A stretch of DNA of 42,954 bases from Bacteroidia bacterium (GCA_009929715.1 RZZX01000009.1:1-42954); one strand, 5' to 3'; shown: positions 10,071 through 19,004, numbered from the stretch's first letter. Numbers and translations are program-made. The notes: generated from the letters alone by a model not told the origin.

Positions 10071-11299
10071 CGTTTTTTCATCACACTATTGACCACCCGT
10101 ATAGAAGAGACTAATTTATTGGTAGAGGTAAAAACATCGACATTCCAGACATGAGACGACCGTCCTCTATGAACCATCGTACCAACCGCTCGTACCGTAT
10201 CACCTTCGTGAGCCGAAGAGATGTGATTGCCGCTGACTTGCATACCGACAACAAACTCGTCGGGCTGACAAAGTATCATAGAACCGAGTCCGGCTACTGT
10301 TTCTGCCAACGCTAAGGTTGCTCCTCCGTGCAAGATACCAAACGGCTGACGAGTGCGTACATCGACCGGCATGGTGGCTTCGACACGATCTTCGGAGGCG
10401 TAAGTGTATTGAATACCAAGGTTGCCCATCAGTGCATGCTGGGCTTGTTTATTCAGTTCATCAAGTGGCACATCAGCAGGACGAATATCGGCTAGAATAG
10501 CCTTTTCGATAGCCACAGCAACCCCATCTTCTTCATTAGAAAGGGTTACCATATCGGCACATGCTTTCACTGAGTCTTGAGCGTTCCCCATCGCAATACC
10601 TAAACCGGCAAGCTGGATCATGGTCACATCACAAACACCATCGCCAATAGCGATAACTTCATCGCGCTTAAGTTTCAACGCTTCAAGCAAAACGCCCAAT
10701 GTGTTGGCTTTATCAATGCCACAAGGAACCACTTCAAGGAAGTATTTCTCTGACCTGAATACGTCGAGCGCACCGTCCAAACGTTTCTTCCAATGTTGTT
10801 CCAAGCCTATTAAGGCCTCTTCGTCATCACTCACCAACATACATTTAGAAGGAGCAAAATCAATGCTCGTCGAAAATTCCTCTTCTTCCAGAATGACTAA
10901 ATCATTCAGTTCTGCCTCACGGATAATATGTGGATTCTCCGGCGAATGCGTGAATATACAATTTTCATTATAGGTGAATATGGCAAAGTTGTTCTTATGC
11001 GCTTTCTTTTCTAGATAAGGAATCATCTCTGGATTGATGCGACGCTCAAACAGAAGTTCTCCATTCTCGGCTTTCATGATCTGACTGCCGTTATAAGAAA
11101 GAATATAACCGCCGTACCGACCAAGTTCTAATTTTTTAGCCAAAGGTATCAACCCGTAAGTTGGCCTACCGGAAGCTAAAACGATACGCACACCCATCTG
11201 CTGCACTTTAAGCAAAGTGGCAAAGGTGCGCTTACTTATCTCTTTCGCTTCATTAAGAAGTGTCCCGTCTACATCGAGAACCAATAATTTATAGTTCAT
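10067..11299 (-). CDS. HAD hydrolase fused to DHNA-CoA thioesterase (MenI-like)
   Basis: 410 aa, two domains. Residues 1-275 are a Cof-type HAD phosphatase with LDVDGTLL (Asp9/Asp11), ASGRP and the loop GDGVCD (219-224), where the more usual form is GDxxND. Residues 278-410 are a hotdog thioesterase with EATMPVD, FGILHGG and ALAET (Glu333 as likely catalytic base). By recall they closely match E. coli YdiI/MenI, the 1,4-dihydroxy-2-naphthoyl-CoA hydrolase. As first gene of the menaquinone operon, overlapping menF by 4 bp, the hotdog half very probably releases DHNA from CoA after MenB. The HAD half has no assigned substrate. The promoter lies just upstream at 11325-11355. Confidence 0.88.
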   Translation of the reverse strand: MNYKLLVLDVDGTLLNEAKEISKRTFATLLKVQQMGVRIVLASGRPTYGLIPLAKKLELGRYGGYILSYNGSQIMKAENGELLFERRINPEMIPYLEKKAHKNNFAIFTYNENCIFTHSPENPHIIREAELNDLVILEEEEFSTSIDFAPSKCMLVSDDEEALIGLEQHWKKRLDGALDVFRSEKYFLEVVPCGIDKANTLGVLLEALKLKRDEVIAIGDGVCDVTMIQLAGLGIAMGNAQDSVKACADMVTLSNEEDGVAVAIEKAILADIRPADVPLDELNKQAQHALMGNLGIQYTYASEDRVEATMPVDVRTRQPFGILHGGATLALAETVAGLGSMILCQPDEFVVGMQVSGNHISSAHEGDTVRAVGTMVHRGRSSHVWNVDVFTSTNKLVSSIRVVNSVMKKR

Positions 11300-11324
11300 G
11301 GTTACACAAGTTTGGTTTCGAATA

Positions 11325-11355
11325 CAAAGGTAGAAAAATGACGGTATGAACGAAA
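11325..11355 (-). promoter_or_regulatory. promoter of the menaquinone operon
   Basis: On the minus strand a perfect Bacteroidetes -7 box TACCTTTG (11325-11332) is preceded after 19 nt by TTTC (11352-11355), one base off the TTTG -33 box. The predicted transcript begins about 20 nt before the ATG of the HAD-MenI gene. Confidence 0.65.
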
Positions 11356-11386
11356 AAGAAAGGACTAAAAAGAACGTCTAGAAACT

Positions 11387-11422
11387 AAAAAGGTCGTCTT
11401 GATGAAACAAGACGACCTTTTT
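11387..11422 (-). terminator. intrinsic terminator of the EEP-nuclease operon
   Basis: Perfect 15-bp inverted repeat (11387-11401 with 11408-11422) around the loop ATGAAA. It ends in a run of T on the minus strand, 20 bp after the stop of the endonuclease gene. It is symmetric enough to work in both directions. Confidence 0.9.
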
Positions 11423-11442
11423 ATAAGATTTATGATGGCTAT

Positions 11443-12624
11443 TTAAAGCGACCAATCACTGCGGTTGTAGGTACTTTCTACTTTGCTTTCGATGTTATCG
11501 GGCAAATTATGGAAGAAATCAAGACCTGTCTTCTGCTCCAACGCATCAATAGAGATGGCATAAGTTGAAATATCAGAAGAAGCGTATTTCTCTTGATTAA
11601 TATAGAAAGCCATCGCTTTGTATTGCCCACCTTTCAATGACAACAAAGCCATGTAGTAATAACGAGGTACTGCTACATGGTTAGGACCAGTATACTCTAT
11701 CAATGTACCATCTTCTACGGTTCCATCAATGTGCCCACCTTTTACCACGTAAAGAGTATCACTGGCATTGCCAACCTTTCCCCAATCTTGTACTCTTCGT
11801 TCCATGACATTCCAAATACCGCCATTGAATGTGGTTATCTGAGGACTCATGTTAAAATAATAAAACGTCTGTACATTAGCCTCTCTATTCAAATATCTAT
11901 CCGAAGAGGCAACCATATGCCCTCTGTTATAACGACCTTTATAATCGGCTCCTCCTGTTTGATATTGAGAAGGAATAAACGGATTATTACCCCAAGAATC
12001 ACTACGTTTCGTATTCTTCTGGCTGTTCACGTTATCAAAGAAGAACGCTACCCACCGAGGATGTTTCTTGGTACAGTCATATTCAGCACTGTAGTTCACC
12101 ACTTTCTGCCCGTTGTAATTCACCGTATGCGTATAGAAAATATTCATCGACCCACCTTTTAAAACAGGAATTTCAAGACGTCCGGCATAACCAGCAGGCT
12201 TTTCAGGATCGGGCTTAGTTGGTTCTTCCGGATCAGTTGGCTCTTCTGGTTGAGAACCATCCCCTTTACCTTGTTTTATTTCTATACGTTCTTTCCCTTT
12301 ATTACCCACAATTGAGATAACAATCGTTCTTTCAGAAGCTGTTTTATTAGGAACAATCGTTCCCATCACAGTGGCATTGCCCGTTCCTGAAGTCCGATTA
12401 AAAGTACACCAAAAAGAGTTTGCTTCGATAGACCATTCACCTTCCGACTTAATGGTTAGAAAGAAACTGCTACCTTGTGCATTGACTGCATTGTCTGTTA
12501 AATCAGTTGCTGCTGTAAAATCTGTGTTTATGTCTAAACCGGTATTGTTATTGTCAGTCGTACAAGAGCCTAACATGAACACCAATACCCCACAAAGAAA
12601 GAGTTTAGTTGCTTGTTTTTTCAT
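11443..12624 (-). CDS. BACON-like domain / DNA-RNA non-specific endonuclease lipoprotein
   Basis: 393 aa. Signal peptide with lipobox MLGSC (Cys21). Residues about 32-120 resemble a BACON-type immunoglobulin-like module (SEGEWSIEAN...ERTIVISI). A Pro/Glu/Thr linker at 124-145 leads to a NUC1 (Serratia nuclease/EndoG type) domain at about 150-390. The catalytic signature reads NRGH (233-236), where the classic form is DRGH. The general-base His and the downstream FNMSPQ segment, containing the metal-binding Asn of the family, are present. Probably a surface or periplasmic nuclease that cuts DNA and RNA. It lies 36 bp behind the EEP gene in one operon and is a paralogue of the nuclease at 19058-19915, which keeps DRGH. 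Confidence 0.88.
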   Translation of the reverse strand: MKKQATKLFLCGVLVFMLGSCTTDNNNTGLDINTDFTAATDLTDNAVNAQGSSFFLTIKSEGEWSIEANSFWCTFNRTSGTGNATVMGTIVPNKTASERTIVISIVGNKGKERIEIKQGKGDGSQPEEPTDPEEPTKPDPEKPAGYAGRLEIPVLKGGSMNIFYTHTVNYNGQKVVNYSAEYDCTKKHPRWVAFFFDNVNSQKNTKRSDSWGNNPFIPSQYQTGGADYKGRYNRGHMVASSDRYLNREANVQTFYYFNMSPQITTFNGGIWNVMERRVQDWGKVGNASDTLYVVKGGHIDGTVEDGTLIEYTGPNHVAVPRYYYMALLSLKGGQYKAMAFYINQEKYASSDISTYAISIDALEQKTGLDFFHNLPDNIESKVESTYNRSDWSL

Positions 12625-12660
12625 CGAAATATGTTTTCTGAATTCTATAATATAACGTGT

Positions 12661-13686
12661 TTATTGTATTTCTTTGACTAAATAAATTAGAACTGGTAAG
12701 TGATCACTATACCCATTCAACCAAACACCGCTTCCGAAAGTACGTAACGGATTGCCTTTATAACGTCCCTCTTTCTGAAACATAAAGTCGCGACGGAATA
12801 TTTCATTCTTCAAGTATTTCAAGGTTGATCGATCAGTCCCTAATACGGTGCCATTGAATACTATTTGATCGAACAAATTCCATTTGCCATCATACATTAA
12901 GGTACCTGTCCCTTTTTTTAACGTGTTCCACCAAGGATTATATAAATCAGTTGGTCCTACCTTATCAGCATGGCGTTTAGCACCTAATGAGACAGACATA
13001 CTCTTATCCATCGGATCGTCATTCATATCACCCATAATAAAAATTTTAGAACCAGGGTAAGCAGCCAACAATGAATCTTTAAGCACGCGAACCTGAGCAC
13101 CTGCCCATTCACGTACTGGAGACGCTGCGCCACGAGAAGGCCAGTGGTTTACGATAAAGTGGCATTTCTCACCCGCAAACAAACCACTTGCAATTAAGAA
13201 TCCACGTGTCTTATAAACCGTATCATTCATATTAGAATTCTCTACCAACTTTGTTTCTTGAAGTTCAAAGAATTTAGGGTTATAAAGAAAGGCACAATCA
13301 ATACCACGCTTATCTGGTCCCTCTTGATGAATAATCTGATAACCGCGGTTGGCCAAAGCCGGTTGCTTCAATAAATCTTCAAGAACTCTGCGGTTTTCAA
13401 CCTCCGACAGACCGATAATAGCGGGTCCCATAGGAAGCTTATCTGTGGCTAAGAAACCAAGAATTTCGGACATATTCTTTAATTTAGCCTGATACTTCAT
13501 TGAATTCCATTTGTTTTGACCTTCTGGAAGATACTCATAATCGTTTTTCCCCGAGTCATGAATGGTATCAAATAGGTTTTCCACATTGTAAAAAGCCACA
13601 CTATAAAGGGCGTACTTCTTTTCTTGAGCATAGTTTACTGTTGTTAAAAGTAACAATAAACTTAAAAAAAACATTCTTCTTTTCAT
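12661..13686 (-). CDS. secreted endonuclease/exonuclease/phosphatase family protein
   Basis: 341 aa. Signal peptide of about 20 residues ending NYAQ. The EEP (DNase I-like) fold is shown by its ordered motifs: YNVENLFD (metal-binding Asn/Glu), GLSEVENR, VNHWPSRG (catalytic His), GDMNDDP (Asp/Asn) and a final SDHLPVLI. All catalytic residues expected in an active enzyme appear intact. Substrates of this family include DNA, RNA, inositol phosphates and sphingomyelin. Pairing with a NUC1 nuclease in the same operon, and divergence from a TonB receptor operon, favours nucleic acid or nucleotide processing outside the cytoplasm. That substrate is inference. Confidence 0.88.
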   Translation of the reverse strand: MKRRMFFLSLLLLLTTVNYAQEKKYALYSVAFYNVENLFDTIHDSGKNDYEYLPEGQNKWNSMKYQAKLKNMSEILGFLATDKLPMGPAIIGLSEVENRRVLEDLLKQPALANRGYQIIHQEGPDKRGIDCAFLYNPKFFELQETKLVENSNMNDTVYKTRGFLIASGLFAGEKCHFIVNHWPSRGAASPVREWAGAQVRVLKDSLLAAYPGSKIFIMGDMNDDPMDKSMSVSLGAKRHADKVGPTDLYNPWWNTLKKGTGTLMYDGKWNLFDQIVFNGTVLGTDRSTLKYLKNEIFRRDFMFQKEGRYKGNPLRTFGSGVWLNGYSDHLPVLIYLVKEIQ

Positions 13687-13750
13687 TACATTTATCTATT
13701 TTCAAGTTTGAATCACATTACAATTCCTTGACAAATATCTAAAAAGAAAA

Positions 13751-13791
13751 CGAAAAAGCCATCATTTAAGGCACTTTTTCGCTTTTTTTTT
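13751..13791 (+). terminator. hairpin with T-tract in the divergent intergenic region
   Basis: CGAAAAAG (13751-13758) pairs with CTTTTTCG (13774-13781), with an additional CC/GG pairing inside, and is followed by a run of nine T. It looks like an intrinsic terminator for plus-strand transcription, although it lies upstream of the TonB receptor gene rather than after a gene. It could be an insulator or part of a leader. Confidence 0.45.
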
Positions 13792-13809
13792 GTGTTATCT
13801 CCTTTTTTT

Positions 13810-13840
13810 TTTGTTGTTTTGTCACCCCAATGTAATTTAC
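13810..13840 (+). promoter_or_regulatory. candidate promoter of the TonB receptor operon
   Basis: TTTG (13810-13813), a 19-nt spacer, then TAATTTAC (13833-13840), two bases off the TAnnTTTG -7 consensus. A transcript from here would have a leader of about 40 nt before the ATG at 13886. Confidence 0.4.
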
Positions 13841-13885
13841 AAATGTTAAATGGTACATAAAACTAACACTAATAATAATTAAATT

Positions 13886-16423
13886 ATGAAACAAAAATTA
13901 GGAATAGCGATTGCACTATTCTGTCTTTCTCCTGCGATCTTCGCTCAACAGAAAGTACAAAAGAATGCTCGTGAAGACAATTCTTCTTTCACATTCACAG
14001 AATCGCAATTAAACGATGACGACGATGCTGCTCAGAGTGTATCTGCCCTCGTTTCTTCCAACAATGATGTTTATCTATCAAATGTAGGTTATCTGTTTAG
14101 TCCGATGCGCTTCCGTTTCAGAGCTTATGATGCTCGTTACAATGACATGATGTTCAATGGTGCAAGATTCAACGATGCAGAAACTGGACGTTTCAGCTAT
14201 GGGCTTATTGGCGGATTAAATGACGCAACAAGAAACAAAGAGGGATTGAGTCCTTTTGAAATCAATAATTTCACTTTTGGAGCTTTAGGAGGATCTACAA
14301 ATATTAATGTTAGAGCAAGCCAATACGGTGCCGGTTCTAAATTATCTCTTTCAGGATGTAACCGTAACTATTTACTTCGCGGTATGTATACGTATGCTAC
14401 CGGACTACAAGCCAATGGTTGGGCTTTCACATCCTCTTTTGGTTACCGTTGGGCCAACGAGGGGGTTATCGAAGGAACATTCTATAACGCATTCTCTTAT
14501 TTCTTCGGAGTAGAAAAGGTGTTTAATGACAAACACAGCCTTTCTATTACAACGTTTGGTGCTCCTACTGAGAGAGGCCAACAAGGGGCTTCGACCGAAG
14601 AGGCTTATTACTTAGCTAATAGCCACTATTATAATCCAAACTGGGGTTACCAAAACGGGAAGAAAAGAAATTCACGCGTAGTGAACTCTTTCGAACCAAC
14701 TTTGATCGCTACATGGGATTATAAAATAGATAAAAAGAACCAACTGACTACTACAGCTGGGGCTAAATATAGTATTTATGCAACTACAGCATTGGGATGG
14801 TCTGGAAACGCTTCTGACCCACGTCCTGATTACTATAAGAAGTTGCCTAGCTCTGTGTTTAATGTGTACGACAAGAATTATACTCCATCGGAAGATGAGT
14901 TGAATCTGTTTCATCAAACAACAGAACGTTGGAAAACAATGAAAAGTGTACGCCAATTAGATTGGGACATGATGTACTTGGCTAACCGCCAGGCTAACGC
15001 ACTTGGGAAAGAGGCTTTGTACTACCAAGAAGAACGTCACAACGACCAATTAGCGTTTAACCTAAGCTCTGTGTTGAACCACACCATTGATAACAACAGC
15101 AAAATTATCGCTGGAGTATACATCAATGCAACGAAAGGTATGCACTTCAAAAAGATGAGAGATTTACTTGGAGCAAACACCTTTACTGATATCGACAAGT
15201 TCTCTGTTCGCGACTATGGTTATAACTCACCGATTGTCCAAAATGACTTGACTAATCCTAATAGAAAGATTAATGAAGGGGATGTCTTCGGTTACAACTA
15301 TAATATTTATGTAGCTAAAGAGAATGCTTGGGCACGTTATGAAAGCGGAAAAGGGAAATTGAGCTACCACATCGCTGGCCAAATAGGATCAACACAGATC
15401 GTACGTGATGGTTTGATGAAAAACGGTCGTGCACCTGAAAAATCATTGGGCGACAGCGGTATGGCTAAATTCTTAGAAGGTGGCGTGAAAGCTGGTGCTA
15501 TCTATATGGTCAACGGCAACCACTCTGTGGAGTTGAATGCTGGTTATGAGCACCGTGCACCTTTGGCTTACAATGCGTTTATTGCTCCACGTATCAAAAA
15601 TGATTTTGCTAAAAACTTGAAAACAGAACAGATTTATAACGGTGAGCTGACTTACCGCTTTAAAAGTCCTGTTGTAACTGGTAAAATCACTGGTTATTAT
15701 ACACGCTTGAAAGACCAAGTAGAAATGGATGCATTCTATAACGACAATGAATCACGTTTCACTTACCTCTCATTGAATGGCATTGAAAAGGAGTATTACG
15801 GTGTGGAAGCAGCTGCAACAGTTAAGTTATTATCGAACTTATCGATGACTGCTATCGCAACATGGTCTGATGCTAAATACATGAATAACCCGAATGCGGT
15901 TCGTACTTATGAGAGCCAAAGTGAAACGAATAACGACCAAGTTTTCTGCAAAGGACTTCGCGACAACGGTACGCCTCTTTCTGCTTATAGCTTAGGATTG
16001 GATTATAACAATAAGGGTTGGTTCTTAAGTTTAACTGGTAACTATTACCACCGTGTATATCTTGATTTCTCTAGCTACCGCCATTTAGGTAGTGTATTGA
16101 GCAAAAACAACAGCGGCACTGTCGATCCTAATGGTAATGCAGTAGCACCGACTATTCCTGCTCAAGAAGAACTTGATGGTGGATTTATGTTGGATGCTTC
16201 TATCGGTAAACTTCTTCGCTTAAGAAATGGAAGAAGCTTGAGCATTAACTTGAGTGTAAACAATATTTTGAATAATACGAACCTACGTACAGGTGGGTAT
16301 GAACAAAGTAGAGATGACAGCTACGAAGATGGTTCTGAACGTACGTATGTTTTCTCTAAGAACTCTAAATATTACTATGCACCGGCTATTAATGCTTTCC
16401 TAAACATTGGGTATAGATTTTAA
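13886..16423 (+). CDS. TonB-dependent receptor of a nucleic-acid-associated locus
   Basis: 845 aa. Signal peptide of about 20 residues (ending AIFAQQ). A plug-like region lies at about 35-150, containing RFRAYDARYNDMMFNG and FTFGALGGSTNINVR. About 700 residues of alternating aromatic beta-strands follow, ending in an aromatic C-terminal strand (NIGYRF), typical of outer membrane barrels. Unlike SusC proteins there is no N-terminal carboxypeptidase-regulatory-like domain, and no SusD gene lies next to it. It heads a plus-strand operon with two lipoproteins (31 bp and 47 bp gaps) and diverges from two nuclease genes. I infer import of nucleic-acid fragments or another phosphate-containing ligand; the sequence alone does not show the ligand. 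Confidence 0.85.
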   Translation: MKQKLGIAIALFCLSPAIFAQQKVQKNAREDNSSFTFTESQLNDDDDAAQSVSALVSSNNDVYLSNVGYLFSPMRFRFRAYDARYNDMMFNGARFNDAETGRFSYGLIGGLNDATRNKEGLSPFEINNFTFGALGGSTNINVRASQYGAGSKLSLSGCNRNYLLRGMYTYATGLQANGWAFTSSFGYRWANEGVIEGTFYNAFSYFFGVEKVFNDKHSLSITTFGAPTERGQQGASTEEAYYLANSHYYNPNWGYQNGKKRNSRVVNSFEPTLIATWDYKIDKKNQLTTTAGAKYSIYATTALGWSGNASDPRPDYYKKLPSSVFNVYDKNYTPSEDELNLFHQTTERWKTMKSVRQLDWDMMYLANRQANALGKEALYYQEERHNDQLAFNLSSVLNHTIDNNSKIIAGVYINATKGMHFKKMRDLLGANTFTDIDKFSVRDYGYNSPIVQNDLTNPNRKINEGDVFGYNYNIYVAKENAWARYESGKGKLSYHIAGQIGSTQIVRDGLMKNGRAPEKSLGDSGMAKFLEGGVKAGAIYMVNGNHSVELNAGYEHRAPLAYNAFIAPRIKNDFAKNLKTEQIYNGELTYRFKSPVVTGKITGYYTRLKDQVEMDAFYNDNESRFTYLSLNGIEKEYYGVEAAATVKLLSNLSMTAIATWSDAKYMNNPNAVRTYESQSETNNDQVFCKGLRDNGTPLSAYSLGLDYNNKGWFLSLTGNYYHRVYLDFSSYRHLGSVLSKNNSGTVDPNGNAVAPTIPAQEELDGGFMLDASIGKLLRLRNGRSLSINLSVNNILNNTNLRTGGYEQSRDDSYEDGSERTYVFSKNSKYYYAPAINAFLNIGYRF

Positions 16424-16454
16424 TGTCGAACGCATCAAATAAAGAATTATAGAC

Positions 16455-17285
16455 ATGAAAAAAATAACATCTCTTTTATTAGCCGGATTTCTAACGCTTT
16501 CTGTAGGAATGACTTCGTGTATGGATGATTTCGATACACCTATTACAGAGGATGTATACGGCAACAGTAACATAGAGAAAGAACGTACAATCTCTATCGC
16601 TGATTTGAAAACAAACTATCTGTCGGTTATTACAGCCAACGGTCTCAAGCAAATCACTGAAGATACTCGCATTGTGGGAGTTGTGGTAGGTGACGATGAA
16701 AGTGGAAATATCTACAAACAACTGATCGTTAGAGATGAGACGGGTGCCATCGTTGTGGGTATCAACTCTACTGGTGTTTATGCCGGATGTCCTGCAGGAC
16801 AAAAGGTGGTTATCGACTGCAAAGGGTTGTATATCGGCGGATACGGTAAACAAGCGCAATTGGGAAGTATCTACCAAGGCAAGGTTGGACGTATGGATTA
16901 CAACATTTGGTTGGATCACGTGCGCTTAATTGATAAACCTAGAGTAAGCTACGATGAATTGGTTCCGATGGTTATGACTGCCGAAACACTAAAATCATAC
17001 AACCAAGATTTGGCTCCACTATTGGTTACCTTTAAAGAGGTAACATTCAAAGAGGCTGATGGCACTGCGACTTATGCACCTGATTCAGACAAAGATGGTG
17101 GTAACGGTGTAAACCGCACTTTGGTTTTCGAAGACGGATCAACATTGACGTTCCGTACAAGTGCTTATGCGAACTTTTCTAACGACGTTATGCCTACTGG
17201 AAAAGTGACAGTAACAGGCGTGTTGAGCCGCTATAATAGCTCTTGGCAAATTGTAGCAAGAACAAGTGACGATATCAAGAAATAG
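16455..17285 (+). CDS. DUF5689-like OB-fold lipoprotein
   Basis: 276 aa. Lipoprotein signal with Cys22 (GMTSC) followed by acidic residues. After about residue 45 the pattern of short strands with DTRIVGVVVGDDESGN, YKQLIVRDETGAIVVGI and AGQKVVIDCKGLYIG matches the DUF5689 family, predicted to have an OB fold of the nucleic-acid-binding type (from recalled family features). The last 80 residues may be a second OB-like unit ending in TVTGVLSRYNSSWQIV. It sits between the TonB receptor and another OB-fold lipoprotein, so it probably acts as a surface-exposed binding partner of the receptor. Confidence 0.8.
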   Translation: MKKITSLLLAGFLTLSVGMTSCMDDFDTPITEDVYGNSNIEKERTISIADLKTNYLSVITANGLKQITEDTRIVGVVVGDDESGNIYKQLIVRDETGAIVVGINSTGVYAGCPAGQKVVIDCKGLYIGGYGKQAQLGSIYQGKVGRMDYNIWLDHVRLIDKPRVSYDELVPMVMTAETLKSYNQDLAPLLVTFKEVTFKEADGTATYAPDSDKDGGNGVNRTLVFEDGSTLTFRTSAYANFSNDVMPTGKVTVTGVLSRYNSSWQIVARTSDDIKK

Positions 17286-17332
17286 TCAACCAACTATATT
17301 ACTTAATTTTATAAAACAACTAATTATTTATT

Positions 17333-18985
17333 ATGAGAAAACTAATTAATGGTCTATTTTTGACTTTGATTACATTGATCACATTTAGCTGTAGTGATGT
17401 TCCTTCTCCTTACGACGTGAACGACGGAGGAAACGGTGGAGGTAACACTGAACTAACAGGCGACGGCACAAAAGACAATCCTTACGACATTGCATCGGCT
17501 ATGAAAAAGCAAGATGGTTCTGAAGCATGGGTAAAAGGATATATCGTTGGTGCTGTTAATGATAAAGCAATTGCTACCGATGCAGCTTTTGAAGCTCCTT
17601 TTAAACTGAATAGTAACATTTTGATTGCTGCTTCAAAAGACGAAAAAGATTACAAGAAATGTTTAGCTGTTCAACTTTACGATGATGTGAGAAATGCAGT
17701 AAACCTGGTTGATCACGCTGACAATTTAGGTAAAGCGATTGTGATCTCTGGTAAATTAGTCAAATATTTTGGCGCAGCTGGTTTGAAAGAGTGTAAAACA
17801 GCTGTACTAGACGGTAAAGAGATTGGCGGCGGCGGTAGCACAGGTCCTGTAGAAGGAGATAATCCTTTTAAATTGGATGCTTCTAAACCGGTGAATTCTT
17901 TCATTGCTGCGTTTGATGATGCAGCCAATAATGCAGACTACGCTTCGACTGGCTGGACAAATGCTTTCAAACAAGGTGATAGAAAATGGCAAGGTGCTGT
18001 TTACCAAACAGACAAATATATCAAAGCAACAGCTCAAAAAGCAACAGAAGGTGCTACTTTTGAAACATGGTTCATTTCACCAGCTGTGACTGTTAATAAT
18101 GTAGCAGATAAGAAGGTCTTGTTTGATTGTTCTGGTGCTTATTATGTAGCTACTTCGTCATTGAAAGTATTCTTCTTAGAATTGGTTAACGGTAAAATGA
18201 CAAGCACTGAAATTCAAGTAGCTAATGTACCTACTTCAGGCACAAACTATACTTGGACTAAAGATTTGACAGTGGACTTAACTCCGTTTGCTGGTAAAGT
18301 AGGGTTCGTAGGTTTCCAATACATCGGTATCGGCGGAGATGGAACATCTACAACATACTGTTTGGATAACATCAGAACAAGTGGTGCTACTGCTGGTGGT
18401 AATACTGGCGGCGAAACAGGTGGAGAAACTGGTGGAGAAACTGGTGGAGAAACAGCAGAAAATAGCTTGTTGAAGTTCAAAGGTATCGAAGCATGGACAG
18501 ACGCATTCCCTGCTCTGTTCGAAAGCGCAACAAACGATCCTAACCTAACAGCTGATGAAACAATCAAGCATGCTGGTTCTTTCTCTTTGAAGCACATGAG
18601 TCCGGTAGGAAAAGGCAATAGCGCTATTAAACAAGAAATTGAAGTGGTTCCTGGAAAAAAATACAAAGTATCTTTCTGGTGCTATGACAATGAACCTAAT
18701 GCTAAAGGACGTATTTGGTGTTCTTGGATTGACCCACTTGGCAACAAGATTACTTTTGCCAAAGAAATGACAGCCGAAAAAGCTGAATTGGCAAAGCTTC
18801 AACCAGCCGATTACTTCAGCGATTCTACTGAATGGCAACAATTCTCTGTAGAAGTTACAGCTCCTCAAAATGAAAGAGATGTATATACTGCAGCTAAACT
18901 GTTATTTGAAATCAGAACTTACCCTGAAAACAAACTTTCAGGTGCAGTTTATTACGATGATATCGAAGTTATTGAAGTCAAATAA
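17333..18985 (+). CDS. multidomain lipoprotein: DUF6359-like, choice-of-anchor J-like, CBM-like
   Basis: 550 aa. Lipobox TFSC (Cys20). A region at about 40-165 (GTKDNPYDIASAM, AWVKGYIVG) resembles the DUF6359 OB-like family. Residues about 180-345 (STGWTNAF, FETWFISPAV, YCLDNIRTSG) resemble a choice-of-anchor-J jelly roll. A Gly-Gly-Glu-Thr linker from four 12-bp tandem repeats then joins a C-terminal beta-sandwich (about 380-550). That last domain has GSFSLKHMS, YKVSFWCYDN and YYDDIEVIEV features of a CBM4/9-like binding fold. No catalytic residues are recognisable; it looks like a surface ligand-capture protein. Last gene before a strong terminator. The domain names are by eye and moderate in certainty. 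Confidence 0.78.
   Translation: MRKLINGLFLTLITLITFSCSDVPSPYDVNDGGNGGGNTELTGDGTKDNPYDIASAMKKQDGSEAWVKGYIVGAVNDKAIATDAAFEAPFKLNSNILIAASKDEKDYKKCLAVQLYDDVRNAVNLVDHADNLGKAIVISGKLVKYFGAAGLKECKTAVLDGKEIGGGGSTGPVEGDNPFKLDASKPVNSFIAAFDDAANNADYASTGWTNAFKQGDRKWQGAVYQTDKYIKATAQKATEGATFETWFISPAVTVNNVADKKVLFDCSGAYYVATSSLKVFFLELVNGKMTSTEIQVANVPTSGTNYTWTKDLTVDLTPFAGKVGFVGFQYIGIGGDGTSTTYCLDNIRTSGATAGGNTGGETGGETGGETGGETAENSLLKFKGIEAWTDAFPALFESATNDPNLTADETIKHAGSFSLKHMSPVGKGNSAIKQEIEVVPGKKYKVSFWCYDNEPNAKGRIWCSWIDPLGNKITFAKEMTAEKAELAKLQPADYFSDSTEWQQFSVEVTAPQNERDVYTAAKLLFEIRTYPENKLSGAVYYDDIEVIEVK
18407..18454 (+). repeat. four tandem 12-bp repeats encoding GGET
   Basis: Units GGCGGCGAAACA, GGTGGAGAAACT, GGTGGAGAAACT and GGTGGAGAAACA encode a flexible Gly-Gly-Glu-Thr linker. 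The 12-bp period lets copy number change without a frameshift. Confidence 0.9.
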
Positions 18986-19004
18986 TAAACTTCTATCTTA
19001 TTTT

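Noticed and set aside
13886..18985. Polysaccharide utilization locus
   Set aside because: There is no SusD, no glycoside hydrolase and no hybrid two-component or ECF regulator; the receptor lacks the usual SusC N-terminal domain.
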